From: Hyphomicrobiales bacterium
GTDB lineage: Bacteria > Pseudomonadota > Alphaproteobacteria > Rhizobiales > Rhizobiaceae
NCBI GenBank assembly: GCA_900473185.1
Contig: UCKU01000007.1
Location: 20,118-84,117 of the forward strand
DNA length: 64,000 nt
Direction of reading: 5' to 3'
The position numbers and the translations under genes are program-made. This document shows, piece after piece, positions 1-8,836 of the stretch (the stretch's first letter is position 1; each line of letters opens with the position of its first letter). Below the pieces are notes generated by a model. That model did not search any database and had not been told where the DNA came from. It saw only the letters and a list, made by a program, of their open reading frames with translations.

Positions 1-18
1 TTTTCCTGGAGAACACCG

Positions 19-831
19 ATGACAATAGCCTTCAACCATCCGCTCAATCCGGACGTGGAGATACCGCACTACGCGCCTCAGGGGAACGAATGCGCGCTCT
101 TCGAACACGCCTGGACGCGACAACTCCCCATTCTCCTGAAAGGGCCGACCGGCTGTGGGAAGACCCGCTTCGTACAGCACATGGCCGCCCGTCTCGGCCT
201 GCCTTTGTCGACTGTTTCCTGCCACGACGACCTGACGGCCGCCGATCTCACCGGCCGATACCTTCTCAAGGGCGGCGAGACGGTCTGGATGGATGGCCCG
301 CTCACCAAGGCCGTTCGAGATGGCGGCATCTGCTACCTCGATGAAATCGTCGAGGCGCGCAAGGACGTGACGGTGGTTCTCCATCCGTTGACGGACGATC
401 GGCGCATCCTACCGCTCGAGCGGACCGGCGAAGTCCTGGAAGCCGGCCCAGGGTTCATTGTCGTCGTCTCCTATAATCCCGGGTACCAGAACCTGATGAA
501 GGCCCTGAAGCCCAGCACGCGCCAACGCTTCGTCTCGATCGAATTCGATTTCCTGCCGCCCGAGCGGGAAATCGCCACCGTGTCCCTGGAAAGCGGTCTT
601 GCCGAAGCCAGGGTCGCACCGCTTGTCGAGCTTGCCCGGCGCCTGCGCGCGCTCAAGGGCCAGGACCTGGAAGAAGGTGTTTCGACCCGCCTTTTGATCT
701 ACTGCGCCTCGCTTATCGATGCCGGCCTGCCGGCAATCGACGCTGTGCGGGCAGCCATCATTGAGCCGTTGACAGACGAGCCGGACGTCAAGGCCGCCCT
801 CGTCGAGGTCGCCAGGGCCGCGATCGGATAG
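19..831 (+). CDS. norQ: NorQ, AAA+ ATPase for nitric oxide reductase activation
   Basis: MoxR/CbbQ-type AAA+ ATPase of 270 residues. With NorD it is needed in this family to activate the cytochrome bc nitric oxide reductase NorCB, probably by remodelling it during metal insertion. Walker A GPTGCGKT is at about residue 42, Walker B (ICYLDEI) near 105, and a sensor-like SYNPGYQ near 151. The full length matches the family. The ATG at 19 follows CTGGAG. norD begins 7 bases after the stop, so the two are surely cotranscribed. norC and norB are expected just left of the window but cannot be seen. Confidence 0.95.
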   Translation: MTIAFNHPLNPDVEIPHYAPQGNECALFEHAWTRQLPILLKGPTGCGKTRFVQHMAARLGLPLSTVSCHDDLTAADLTGRYLLKGGETVWMDGPLTKAVRDGGICYLDEIVEARKDVTVVLHPLTDDRRILPLERTGEVLEAGPGFIVVVSYNPGYQNLMKALKPSTRQRFVSIEFDFLPPEREIATVSLESGLAEARVAPLVELARRLRALKGQDLEEGVSTRLLIYCASLIDAGLPAIDAVRAAIIEPLTDEPDVKAALVEVARAAIG

Positions 832-838
832 GTGAAGC

Positions 839-2725
839 ATGCTGGAATTTCTGGAACTCGAAGAGACGGTGGGGCGCGCCTGGCATCGGCTGGTCGGCGA
901 CACCAGTTCATGGCCGCACCATCCTGCGGAGGCCGTTCACCTTGCCGAGCTCAGACCGCAGCTCGCTGTCTGCTTCAGGGCATTCGGCGGGGACGCCACC
1001 CTGCAGATCCAGCGAGCAAGACAGAAAACCTCGATGCACAGGCTGCGGCTGAGACAAGTCGTCGGCCTCGGCGAGGAAAGATCGGACCATCCGACCTGGG
1101 ACGGCACGGCAATCCATCTGCCAGCGGTCGTCGATCTTTTCGCCGAGCGCTCGCTCAACCGGGATCTTTATTTCTGGCTGGCCGCCTATGTGGCAACTGC
1201 GCCGTCCTTTACACCGCCTGCCGATCCGGTTCTTTCCGATCTGTGGCGGATCGAAACGGGTCGGAAAAATTCCGCTCTGGTCATCCAGCAGTTTCCTGGA
1301 ATGGCGGCACGCTATGGGCGGCTGACCCAGGCGCTGCTTGGCTGCCGCAGGCGCGGAACGCTTCCTCAGACGGAACGGTGGATCGAGGAATTCGCCCAGC
1401 TGGCGCTCACCGTTCCCTTGCGTCATCCCCTTCCCGACGCTGTCCGCCCGAAGGTAGCCGCCGCCCCTGCCGGTTATCTACCGATGCTGCCTTTGCCGAT
1501 CTGGCCGGATTTCAGGGGCCGCAGCGAGTTAAGCCCATCCGAACGCGATGACCTTCCATCCGATCAGGCGGGTGACGACCGACAGGCGCGGCCATCGCAT
1601 GAGGCGACACGCAAACGCGACGCCGACGACCGCAAGCGCGATCCCTTCATATTGAACCGCTTCGAAAAGATCCTCGCCATGGCGGAGATGGTCAATGTCG
1701 ATCGCCCGAGCGATGACAGCGAGGAGGACGATCCGGCGGCGGCCGAAGAGCTCGAAGAGATCGCGCTCAGCGAAACGCGCGAACGGCCGAAATCCAAATT
1801 CCACTTCGACCTGGACCTCTCCCCGGAAGCTGCCGACCCGACGATGATAGACGGGGAATTCACCTATCCGGAATGGGATTTCCGGAAGAGCCAATATCTT
1901 GCCGACCATTGCCGCGTGGTGGTCGGCTCGCCTTCGGACAAGGTGGACCAGGCAATCGTCAGCGACGCCGCTCTCGTGCGCAAGGTCAGGCGCCAGTTCG
2001 AGACGCTGCGCCCGAAGCGGGAGCTGCGAAGGGCTCAGCTGGACGGAGATCAGATCGATCTCGAAGCGGCCATACGCTCCCGCATCGACTTCATCGCCAC
2101 CGGCCAGCCGGACGACCGTATCTATGGATGCGCCCGCCCCGCCAGCCATGAACTTGCGACCTCGATCCTTGTCGATGTCTCCTTGTCGACGGACTCCTGG
2201 GTCGACAATCGCAGGGTTCTCGACGTGGAAATGCAGGCACTCGACGTCCTTGCCCGTGGCTTGCAATCCTGCGGCGACCGCTTTGCCATCAAGACCTTCA
2301 CGTCGCGGCGGCGCGATTGGGTTCGCATCGATAATATCAAGGATTTCGACGAGACATTCTCAGCCAAAACCGCCGGCCGCATCGCAAGTCTAAGACCCGG
2401 TTACTATACGCGCATGGGAGCGGCCATCCGCCATGTATCCCGGCAGTTGGAGAGCGACGGCGCAAGAAAGAAGCTGCTGCTCATTCTGACGGACGGCAAA
2501 CCCAATGACGTCGATCACTACGAGGGTCGCTTTGCTCTCGAAGACAGCCGCAAGGCCGTGATGGAGGCACGCACGAAGGGACAGACGGTCTTCGCCGTGA
2601 CGGTCGATCGCAGCGCCGGCGACTACCTGCCGGCAATCTTCGGCAGATCCGGGTTCGCACTCGTGTCGGACATTTCGAAATTACCGAGCGCACTACCTGC
2701 GATCTACCGGAGCTTGACGACGTAA
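839..2725 (+). CDS. norD: NorD, VWA-domain partner of NorQ
   Basis: Protein of 628 residues with a C-terminal von Willebrand factor A domain (about residues 430-620). The MIDAS motif DVSLSTDS is visible near 447, followed by a conserved LTDGKPND segment. The middle part is acidic and low in complexity (runs of Asp/Glu around residues 285-305), as in other NorD proteins. NorD acts with NorQ as a cytoplasmic chaperone pair for maturation of NorCB. It is immediately downstream of norQ and followed by a strong terminator. Confidence 0.95.
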   Translation: MLEFLELEETVGRAWHRLVGDTSSWPHHPAEAVHLAELRPQLAVCFRAFGGDATLQIQRARQKTSMHRLRLRQVVGLGEERSDHPTWDGTAIHLPAVVDLFAERSLNRDLYFWLAAYVATAPSFTPPADPVLSDLWRIETGRKNSALVIQQFPGMAARYGRLTQALLGCRRRGTLPQTERWIEEFAQLALTVPLRHPLPDAVRPKVAAAPAGYLPMLPLPIWPDFRGRSELSPSERDDLPSDQAGDDRQARPSHEATRKRDADDRKRDPFILNRFEKILAMAEMVNVDRPSDDSEEDDPAAAEELEEIALSETRERPKSKFHFDLDLSPEAADPTMIDGEFTYPEWDFRKSQYLADHCRVVVGSPSDKVDQAIVSDAALVRKVRRQFETLRPKRELRRAQLDGDQIDLEAAIRSRIDFIATGQPDDRIYGCARPASHELATSILVDVSLSTDSWVDNRRVLDVEMQALDVLARGLQSCGDRFAIKTFTSRRRDWVRIDNIKDFDETFSAKTAGRIASLRPGYYTRMGAAIRHVSRQLESDGARKKLLLILTDGKPNDVDHYEGRFALEDSRKAVMEARTKGQTVFAVTVDRSAGDYLPAIFGRSGFALVSDISKLPSALPAIYRSLTT

Positions 2726-2760
2726 AGACGCGGAGATCAAGCCACCCCTTTCGCACATGG

Positions 2761-2794
2761 AAAACCAGGCGGAATCGCTTCCGGCCTGGTTTTT
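2761..2794 (+). terminator. Rho-independent terminator after norQD
   Basis: An AAAACCAGGC arm pairs with GCCTGGTTTT around a loop that holds a second short stem (GGAA/TTCC). A T run follows. It lies 35 bases after the norD stop and can also serve hemN, which converges on it. Confidence 0.85.
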
Positions 2795-2878
2795 CTGCAC
2801 TAGGGGGCCAGGAATGACCGGCATGCGCATCGCCGTTCATCACCTGCTGCTTGTCAAGACGTGGCGGTCAGCCCGGGG

Positions 2879-4231
2879 TCACGCCGCCTTGCTGTGCGTC
2901 CGGCCGAAGGAGCCGAAATAGGCGTCGAAGGCTGCCGCGACTGCACGGACCATGAAGCGATGCTCCTTCGAGACGGTGATGCAGCCCTTCTCCAGTGTCA
3001 CCACGCCATCCGATACGAGACTGTCCAGCCGATCGTTCCGCTCGAGGAGAAAGCCGACATCGTAGCCGGCCTCCGCACCAAGCTTTGCGAGATCCACCTT
3101 GAAGTCGCACATCAGCCGTTCGATCACTCTCGCCCGAAACTTGTCTTCATCGGTCAGCCCATATCCCTTGGCAGTCGCGAGGATTCCCGAACTGATCCGT
3201 TCTGCGTAACGACCAAGAGCGACGTGGTTCTGGACGTAGCCGCCCGGCAGCCGCCCAATCGCCGACGCGCCGAGCCCGATCAGGGTTTCGCATTCGTCGG
3301 TCGTGTAGCCCTGGAAGTTCCGCCGCAGGGTCCCTGAGAGGGAGGCGACGGCGAGCTGATCGTCCGGCAATGCGAAATGGTCGAGGCCGACACGAACATA
3401 TCCGGCGCTCTCCAGCTCGTCGGCAATCGCCTCGGCCTGCTCATTGCGTTGCGCAGCATCGGGAAGTGCCGCCTCGTCGATCAGCCGCTGATGCTTCTTG
3501 AAGGCCGGCACATGGGCATATCCGAAGACGGCAAAACGCTCCGGCCGCAACTCGACAGCCGTTCTCACCGTTTCGATGCAGGATCGAATGGTCTGATGCG
3601 GGAGCCCGTAGATAAGGTCGAAATTGATGCTCGTCACGCCGTAGCCTCTGAGCCCCGCCACGGCTGCCTGCGTCTGCTCGAAGCTCTGTATCCGGTTGAT
3701 CGCTTTTTGAACGACCGGATCGAAGCTCTGGACGCCGAGACTTGCACGGTCGACGCCGTTTTCGCCGAGAGCGGCAATCATTGCGCCGGACAGCGTCCGC
3801 GGATCGATCTCGACCGCAACGCTGCAGTCGCTGGTAAACTGGAACGCGCTCTTGAGCTTGTCCATCAGGCTCGAAAATTCGTCCGGCTTCATGATCGTCG
3901 GCGTGCCGCCGCCGAAATGAACGTTTTTGACCGGAACCTCGTTTCGAGCCGCCTGCGATACGAGTTCGATCTCCTGGCTCAGCACGTCGAGATATTCGAG
4001 CACCGGCGCATCCTGGCGCGTGACCGTCGTGTGGCAGCCGCAATACCAGCACATAGAGCGACAGAAGGGAACGTGCAGGTAGACTGAGACAGGTCCGGAG
4101 GCTGCGACCTCTGCAAGACCGTGCGCATATTGCTCCGGCCCGACGGCTGGCGAAAACGCAGGCGCGGTCGGATAGCTGGTGTAGCGTGGCAGGCGGGCCT
4201 CGCCATATTTGGCGATCAGGGCATCGGACAT
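2879..4231 (-). CDS. hemN: Oxygen-independent coproporphyrinogen III oxidase (radical SAM)
   Basis: Radical SAM enzyme of 450 residues that oxidatively decarboxylates coproporphyrinogen III to protoporphyrinogen IX without oxygen. It supplies heme for cytochromes such as NorCB under denitrifying conditions. The cluster motif CRSMCWYCGC (CxxxCxxC, with the extra Cys typical of HemN) sits near residue 58, and GGGTPT follows near 110. The ATG at 4231 has a GAAGGAAG ribosome site; the in-frame upstream ATG codons look worse placed. A Fnr-like palindrome at 4291-4304 would place transcription start about 25 bases upstream of this ATG. Confidence 0.93.
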   Translation of the reverse strand: MSDALIAKYGEARLPRYTSYPTAPAFSPAVGPEQYAHGLAEVAASGPVSVYLHVPFCRSMCWYCGCHTTVTRQDAPVLEYLDVLSQEIELVSQAARNEVPVKNVHFGGGTPTIMKPDEFSSLMDKLKSAFQFTSDCSVAVEIDPRTLSGAMIAALGENGVDRASLGVQSFDPVVQKAINRIQSFEQTQAAVAGLRGYGVTSINFDLIYGLPHQTIRSCIETVRTAVELRPERFAVFGYAHVPAFKKHQRLIDEAALPDAAQRNEQAEAIADELESAGYVRVGLDHFALPDDQLAVASLSGTLRRNFQGYTTDECETLIGLGASAIGRLPGGYVQNHVALGRYAERISSGILATAKGYGLTDEDKFRARVIERLMCDFKVDLAKLGAEAGYDVGFLLERNDRLDSLVSDGVVTLEKGCITVSKEHRFMVRAVAAAFDAYFGSFGRTHSKAA

Positions 4232-4290
4232 TTCGGCTTCCTTCATCAGAATGTCATGATGTGCATATGCCAACGAAGGGGCAGCCTTCC

Positions 4291-4304
4291 TTGTCCTGGA
4301 TCAA
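4291..4304 (-). promoter_or_regulatory. Fnr/FixK-type box upstream of hemN
   Basis: On the minus strand TTGATCCAGGACAA: one perfect half-site (TTGAT) and one degenerate one (GACAA). The centre at 4297.5 is right for a class-II promoter of hemN. Confidence 0.6.
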
Positions 4305-4381
4305 CAACGACCCGCATGACGCTGATAACAGCGAGCCAGGCACCGGCGAGTGCCGAGAACGACAGACAATCGCCCGGCTAT

Positions 4382-4395
4382 TTGCTCGCAGTCAA
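4382..4395 (+). promoter_or_regulatory. Possible NnrR-type box for the DUF2249 operon
   Basis: TTGCTCGCAGTCAA keeps the TTG-N8-CAA frame and the C after TTG, but the palindrome is imperfect. A start site 41.5 bases downstream would give a leader of about 60 bases to the gene at 4491. Confidence 0.4.
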
Positions 4396-4490
4396 AGTCG
4401 CCCGTTCCGCACCCGGCTATCTTCAGCTCCGATACAGGACGCGCCGCGGTCCGGTCATTCGTCATCTCGCGGCAGAAGGAAACAGCCACA

Positions 4491-4775
4491 ATGACAGACG
4501 CGCCAGCCACCCAGACCGCGATTGCGCACATCGACGTGCGGATCCTGCCGCCCGTCGAACGCCATCCCCGGATCTTCGGTACCCTGAACTCGCTGACGCC
4601 GGGCCAGAGCCTCCACATTACCAGCGACCACGAACCCCGCCCCTTGCAGTACCAGCTCGACACTGCCCTGCCCGGAAAATTCTCGTGGGAATATCTGGAA
4701 CAGGGACCGGATGTCTGGCGTGTGGAGATCACCCGCCTCGATGCGGGTTGCGACTGCTGCTGCGGCAGCCACTAG
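4491..4775 (+). CDS. DUF2249 domain protein, denitrification accessory
   Basis: Small 94-residue protein of the DUF2249 family, recurrent beside denitrification genes and without a settled biochemical role. Visible features are a conserved DVR-LPP-ERHP start and a C-terminal cysteine-rich tail CDCCCGSH, which suggests metal or Fe-S binding (inference). The ATG at 4491 is chosen because family similarity begins there. The reading frame stays open upstream but has no family-like sequence. It is first in a run of five closely spaced plus-strand genes to 7376. Confidence 0.8.
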   Translation: MTDAPATQTAIAHIDVRILPPVERHPRIFGTLNSLTPGQSLHITSDHEPRPLQYQLDTALPGKFSWEYLEQGPDVWRVEITRLDAGCDCCCGSH

Positions 4776-4790
4776 CGCCGGAGACGCGCA

Positions 4791-6143
4791 ATGATGCCCG
4801 TGGGCACGACCCTGTCGCGGTGGACGATGTCGTATTTCGGCGCGGCGCTGTCTTACCTGCTGCTGGCGGAGTGCCTGCTGGCAGCCGGTGTCTGGACGCC
4901 TTCCCTTGGTATCGCCGAGCCTGGAGCGCTTGCCATCGTGCACGCCGTGACGCTCGGATGGCTTCTGCTTCTCATGATCGGATCGTTGCTTCAATTCGCG
5001 CCGGTCCTGACAGGCAATGACAGACCGGCCGGTCGTTTCGATCTGATCGTCTTCGTCGGCATGGTCGCCGGCCCGGCGCTTCTCATGCTGGGCTTTCACC
5101 TGATCAGCCTTGGCTCTTCTGCGGCCGGCCTGGTCATGATCGCGGCATCCGTCACGCTTTCTCTTTCTATCGCCGCTGTCTCCATGTCGCTGTCGGCACT
5201 GCTGTGGCGGGGAAGGCGCGTGCATGCTGCCTCCCTCATCGTTCTCGTCGGTATTGGCTGCCTGCTGGTCACGACGGCCTTTGGTGCCCTGTTCGCGCTG
5301 ACGATTTCCGGTCTGGTGGAAGCACCCGCAGTCGTCGCCTATGGCATGGAAGAGGTGGCCTTCCATGCGAGTTTCGGTCTCGGCGGATGGATGACCTTTG
5401 CGGCGATCGGCGTCAGCTACAAGCTGCTTCCGATGTTCCTTCTGTCCAGCGACATGCACAAGGCACAACTCGTTCGCCGATCGAGCACGCTGGCGGTCCT
5501 GCTCCTGTCGACTGCAGCGATCGGCACGCCTGTCGCACCCGATTTCGCGCGCGCCGTTTTCTTGTCGGCAGCGGTGCTGTTTGCGCTGATCGTTGCTGCC
5601 TACCTCTTCGAAATTTGCAGGACATATCGCGCCAGGCGCCGGCCGGCGCTCGAGCTGAATACGTTGGCATCATTGCCGGCCTTCGCGATGCTTGGCCTTT
5701 CCGTCTCCCTTCTTGCTGTGTCCCTGTTCCTCCATGCCGAGACGCGTATCGTGTCGGCGATCGTCTATCTCTTCGTATTCGGCTGGCTCACCGGCTTCGG
5801 TCTCGCCCAGCTCCTGAAGATCGTTCCTTTTCTCACCTGGATCGAGGCCTTCGGCCCGCTTCTTGGCCGCAGACCGACACCGAAGCTCGGCGAACTCGTC
5901 AACGGGCGCCGGGCCGGTGTTTGGCTTGGCCTTTTCTACCTTTCGGTGGTCGGCGCCGCGATCGCACTCTGCCTTGGATCGGACACAGGTTTTGGTATGT
6001 CCGCGGTTGTTCAAACCGCATCGACCTTCGCTCTCATCGTCGAGCTCGTTCTTGCCCGTACGCTCGCGAACGTGCCTCCCCGGATCAAGAGTGCACCATT
6101 TCACAAGCCGGCGCTGTTCGTCGCCGCAAAACCACAGAGGTAA
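4791..6143 (+). CDS. Polytopic membrane protein, heme-copper-oxidase-like accessory
   Basis: Membrane protein of 450 residues with about twelve hydrophobic segments. The second contains VHAVTLGWLLLLMIGSLLQF; a His followed by LGW is a hallmark of NnrS-like and subunit-I-like membrane families that may bind heme. Further conserved-looking His (VAFHASFGLGGWM) sit in helices. It lies between two DUF2249 genes with 15- and 5-base gaps, so one operon is near certain. I cannot name it beyond an NnrS/oxidase-subunit-I-like accessory of nitrite and NO respiration. ATG at 4791 follows CCGGAG. Confidence 0.8.
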   Translation: MMPVGTTLSRWTMSYFGAALSYLLLAECLLAAGVWTPSLGIAEPGALAIVHAVTLGWLLLLMIGSLLQFAPVLTGNDRPAGRFDLIVFVGMVAGPALLMLGFHLISLGSSAAGLVMIAASVTLSLSIAAVSMSLSALLWRGRRVHAASLIVLVGIGCLLVTTAFGALFALTISGLVEAPAVVAYGMEEVAFHASFGLGGWMTFAAIGVSYKLLPMFLLSSDMHKAQLVRRSSTLAVLLLSTAAIGTPVAPDFARAVFLSAAVLFALIVAAYLFEICRTYRARRRPALELNTLASLPAFAMLGLSVSLLAVSLFLHAETRIVSAIVYLFVFGWLTGFGLAQLLKIVPFLTWIEAFGPLLGRRPTPKLGELVNGRRAGVWLGLFYLSVVGAAIALCLGSDTGFGMSAVVQTASTFALIVELVLARTLANVPPRIKSAPFHKPALFVAAKPQR

Positions 6144-6148
6144 CGCCA

Positions 6149-6676
6149 ATGGTTCAATTCCGTGAACTAGACGTCCGACAGATCCTGCGCGATGGCGGTA
6201 TGCCATTCCAGCTCATCATGGACACGTTCGCCGGCCTCGATCCTGATGAGGGTCTGAAGCTGCGTGCGATATTCGAACCCGTCCCTTTGATCCGCCAGCT
6301 CGAAAAGCGCGGCTATTCACATGTCGCAAAGCGTCTGGCTGATGATGACTGGGAAATCGATTTCATCCCGAACAAGCCCATTCAGAGATCGGAACCCGCC
6401 GTCGCCACGACGGAAGCGGTCTGGCCCGATCCTGTCTGGAACCTCGACCTGACCGATCTCGCGCCGCCCGAGCCGATGGAGCGCATTCTCTCCCGGCTGG
6501 AGACGATGGAGGACGGCGAGGTTCTGTTTGCCCTTCTCAACCGGGAACCTGTCTTCCTCTTCAACGAATTGAAAGCACGGGGCCACGAATGGATCGGCAA
6601 TTTCGATGCTTCCGGCAAGACCTATCGGATCATGATCAGGACGACCACGGGAGATCAGAACAATGCCGGCGTCTGA
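6149..6676 (+). CDS. Tandem DUF2249 protein
   Basis: A 175-residue protein that appears to contain two copies of the DUF2249 fold. One is around residues 3-75 (RELDVRQILRDGG start) and one around 95-165 (WNLDLTDLAPPEPMERIL start), with a Pro-rich linker. The start at 6149 lies 5 bases after the preceding stop; the frame is open further upstream, overlapping the membrane gene, but lacks family similarity there. The 3' end overlaps the next gene by 14 bases, implying translational coupling. Exact role unknown. Confidence 0.8.
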   Translation: MVQFRELDVRQILRDGGMPFQLIMDTFAGLDPDEGLKLRAIFEPVPLIRQLEKRGYSHVAKRLADDDWEIDFIPNKPIQRSEPAVATTEAVWPDPVWNLDLTDLAPPEPMERILSRLETMEDGEVLFALLNREPVFLFNELKARGHEWIGNFDASGKTYRIMIRTTTGDQNNAGV

Positions 6677-6968
6677 GGTGACGGAACAGGACGTACGCAA
6701 TGCGTTGCGCGAGATAGAAGATCCCGAAATGGGAACGAGCATCGTCGATCTCGGTCTGGTATACGAAATCGATGTCACCGAACCGGCGGTCGTGAAGATC
6801 AAGATGACCACGACCACCCGCTTCTGTCCGGCATCGGGCTATATTGCCGACGCGGCACGTCAGCGCATTGAGGATATTGCCGGCGTAAGCCGAGCCGTCG
6901 TCGACCTCGTCTATGAACCGGCCTGGTCGCCGGACATGGTGTCGCTCTTCGATCTGCCGAAGACCTGA
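6663..6968 (+). CDS. MIP18/DUF59-family Fe-S assembly-like protein
   Basis: A 101-residue protein of the DUF59 (PaaD/SufT/MIP18) family. Seen are the start EQDVRNALREIEDPEMGTSIVDLGLVY and the CPASGY segment holding the reactive Cys used by this family in Fe-S cluster assembly or delivery. In this operon it may load a cluster or metal onto a denitrification enzyme (inference). It starts inside the end of the preceding gene. Confidence 0.82.
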   Translation: MPASEVTEQDVRNALREIEDPEMGTSIVDLGLVYEIDVTEPAVVKIKMTTTTRFCPASGYIADAARQRIEDIAGVSRAVVDLVYEPAWSPDMVSLFDLPKT

Positions 6969-7073
6969 GGCTCTGCAGTCACTTTTTTCATATGGCGGAC
7001 CGGTCGCCTGACGAGCAAAATTGCACATCGAATCGGGACAGTCGGTCTGCCCTCCCATTTGATTGGAAAGGCC

Positions 7074-7376
7074 ATGAGCGAAGACTTTACGAATAGGACG
7101 AACCTGTTTGCATTGCAGAAAGACGGCAGCCCCGTCGTCGATGCAGCCGTCCTTGCGCAGCGCTTCGGCCTTACGCCCGACCTCTTCATGGATCATCTGC
7201 GCCGAGGTTTTGTCCGTTCGAGAGTGGAGATCGGCACCGGTGCCGACGCCGGGACGCGGCGTCTTTCCATCCGCATCGGCAACCGGATCTGGATTGCGAT
7301 CGTCAGCGAAGACGGCTGCGTGCTCAGCGAGGAAATGCGGTTTTCGGGCATAGCGCCGGGACACGAGCGCGGCTGA
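7074..7376 (+). CDS. Conserved small protein of denitrification loci
   Basis: A 100-residue soluble protein resembling the uncharacterised DUF6522-type proteins found beside nir/nor genes. I see no catalytic motif; the middle holds a helical segment (QRFGLTPDLFMDHLRRG) and the end a probable beta sheet. The ATG at 7074 has GGAAAGG four bases upstream; an in-frame TTG 15 bases earlier is less likely. A terminator hairpin follows directly. The 105-base gap before it may carry a separate promoter. Confidence 0.72.
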   Translation: MSEDFTNRTNLFALQKDGSPVVDAAVLAQRFGLTPDLFMDHLRRGFVRSRVEIGTGADAGTRRLSIRIGNRIWIAIVSEDGCVLSEEMRFSGIAPGHERG

Positions 7377-7381
7377 ACGAA

Positions 7382-7403
7382 AAAGGCCGCTCGCGCGGCC
7401 TTT
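7382..7403. terminator. Bidirectional terminator hairpin
   Basis: AAAGGCCGC and GCGGCCTTT form a perfect nine-base stem around TCGC. It lies between two converging genes (stops at 7376 and 7419), so it can end both transcripts. Confidence 0.85.
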
Positions 7404-7418
7404 GCGATCGCGGCAATG

Positions 7419-8636
7419 TCACCTTCCCTTCACCGTCAAAGGCTTGCGTCCCGACCACAAGAGCGGCGCATGTTCCACCACGAACAGTCCGAAGGCCGCC
7501 GTCCAGCCGATCGCTGCTGCGGCAAGGATCTCCGTGCTCAGCGTGGGAACGAGTTCGGCAAGCGGCCGAACGAGTGCAACGCCACCAAGCAGGCCGTAGG
7601 ATATGTTGGTCACCCGGCTCGATTTCAGTTTCCGTCCGGTATGGCCACGCGTTGCCCGCGTCATCACCGCCAGCATCATCAGCGAAATTGTGCCGATCGC
7701 GAAGATATGCAGCACGGCCATTTCGGGCAGCCACCCGGATGCCTGAAGTGAAATGGCGGCAAAACCGACCGGGACGAATAGGAAAGTGGCATGCAGGACG
7801 GCCAGAATGGGTTCAGGCCAGGTGGTCCAGCCGCGCCAGCGGACCAGCCTGGCTATGTTGAGAACCGCTGCGACACCCGCCGTCCCGCAAGTTGCCGTGG
7901 AATCCGGCGCGCACGCCCACAGGACAAACGCAACCGCACCGATGATGATGGTTGCTGCATCGAAACTGTTATACGGCACTGGAAAGTCCGTACGGCCGAA
8001 CTGATTGATCCAGTTGCGGGTGAAGCTGGGCAGGATCCTGCCCCCGACGATCGTCACGAGCAGCACGTAGGCACCGATCCCGAAACGTATTGCAAGTTCA
8101 GGGCCTGCGCCCTCGATGACCTCAATATGAAAGAGCACGTTTGCAAGCGAGAGGATAAAAAGCCCGGCGATGACCTTCAGGTCCTTCCATTTTTTTCCAG
8201 CCACGACCTCGCGCGCGCAGATGAGGAGCATCACCGGCAGGAACAGGCTGTCGACGGCAGTCGCCAGAACGATCCCAATCGAGCCCGTGAGCAGCATGGC
8301 GATACGGCCGGCGCACCAGATCGAAAACAAGATTACCAGAGGCCTGCCGGCAATCGGCAGGCGTCCGGTCCAGTTCGGGATCGCCGTCAGCAAGAAGCCG
8401 GCCAGAACCGCTGGCGCGAAACCGAACAGCATCTCATGCGCATGCCAATACAATGTCCCATAGTCCGATGCGACAGGAACGCCAAAGCTGAGATAGGCCA
8501 TCCATAGGTCTATGCTCGCGATCGCCCAGAGCGCCGACGCCAGGAAGAAGGGCCGGAAGCCATAGGAGAAGAGGACCGGTCCGGTTCGCGACATGCCGCG
8601 CGGAAAATCTCGCGCGGCATCCGAAGTGTTTTTCAT
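7419..8636 (-). CDS. nnrS: NnrS family heme-copper membrane protein
   Basis: NnrS, 405 residues and about twelve transmembrane helices, is a heme- and copper-containing inner-membrane protein that protects against or responds to nitric oxide. The start [40 protein letters not shown] and [12 protein letters not shown] are the classic NnrS blocks; the HAHE histidines are the likely heme ligands. The start at 8636 has GGAG eight bases upstream. It is divergent from nirK, with its own NnrR-type box centred 61 bases upstream of the ATG. Confidence 0.93.
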   Translation of the reverse strand: MKNTSDAARDFPRGMSRTGPVLFSYGFRPFFLASALWAIASIDLWMAYLSFGVPVASDYGTLYWHAHEMLFGFAPAVLAGFLLTAIPNWTGRLPIAGRPLVILFSIWCAGRIAMLLTGSIGIVLATAVDSLFLPVMLLICAREVVAGKKWKDLKVIAGLFILSLANVLFHIEVIEGAGPELAIRFGIGAYVLLVTIVGGRILPSFTRNWINQFGRTDFPVPYNSFDAATIIIGAVAFVLWACAPDSTATCGTAGVAAVLNIARLVRWRGWTTWPEPILAVLHATFLFVPVGFAAISLQASGWLPEMAVLHIFAIGTISLMMLAVMTRATRGHTGRKLKSSRVTNISYGLLGGVALVRPLAELVPTLSTEILAAAAIGWTAAFGLFVVEHAPLLWSGRKPLTVKGR

Positions 8637-8690
8637 TTCCGTGTCTCCAAATTGACGACACAGCAATGCAGGAGACTGTCGGGGTAGTCG

Positions 8691-8704
8691 TTGAGATTAC
8701 GCAA
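8691..8704 (-). promoter_or_regulatory. NnrR-type box for nnrS
   Basis: TTGCGTAATCTCAA on the minus strand. With the centre at 8697.5, a -41.5 placement gives transcription start near 8656 and a 20-base leader for nnrS. Confidence 0.7.
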
Positions 8705-8721
8705 ATAGCGGCGGCAGAACT

Positions 8722-8735
8722 TTGCGCTGCCACAA
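8722..8735 (+). promoter_or_regulatory. NnrR-type box for nirK
   Basis: TTGCGCTGCCACAA, inside the longer near-palindrome TTTGCGCTGCCACAAA. The centre at 8728.5 predicts transcription near 8770 and a leader of about 67 bases. It lies 31 bases, about three helix turns, from the nnrS box. Confidence 0.72.
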
Positions 8736-8836
8736 ATAGTCAGTTTGCTCCAAATCAAAGAGTCCAGCGGGGTTTCTACTACCTTCCTTCTCGACCGGGC
8801 GGCATTCGCTCGCTCTTCGACTACGGGAGATTAGAA

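Noticed and set aside
4121..5468. Long open frames on both strands over the start of the accessory operon
   Set aside because: They overlap the hemN start and the DUF2249 gene in other frames, are Arg- and Pro-rich, and have no family blocks; high-GC shadow frames.
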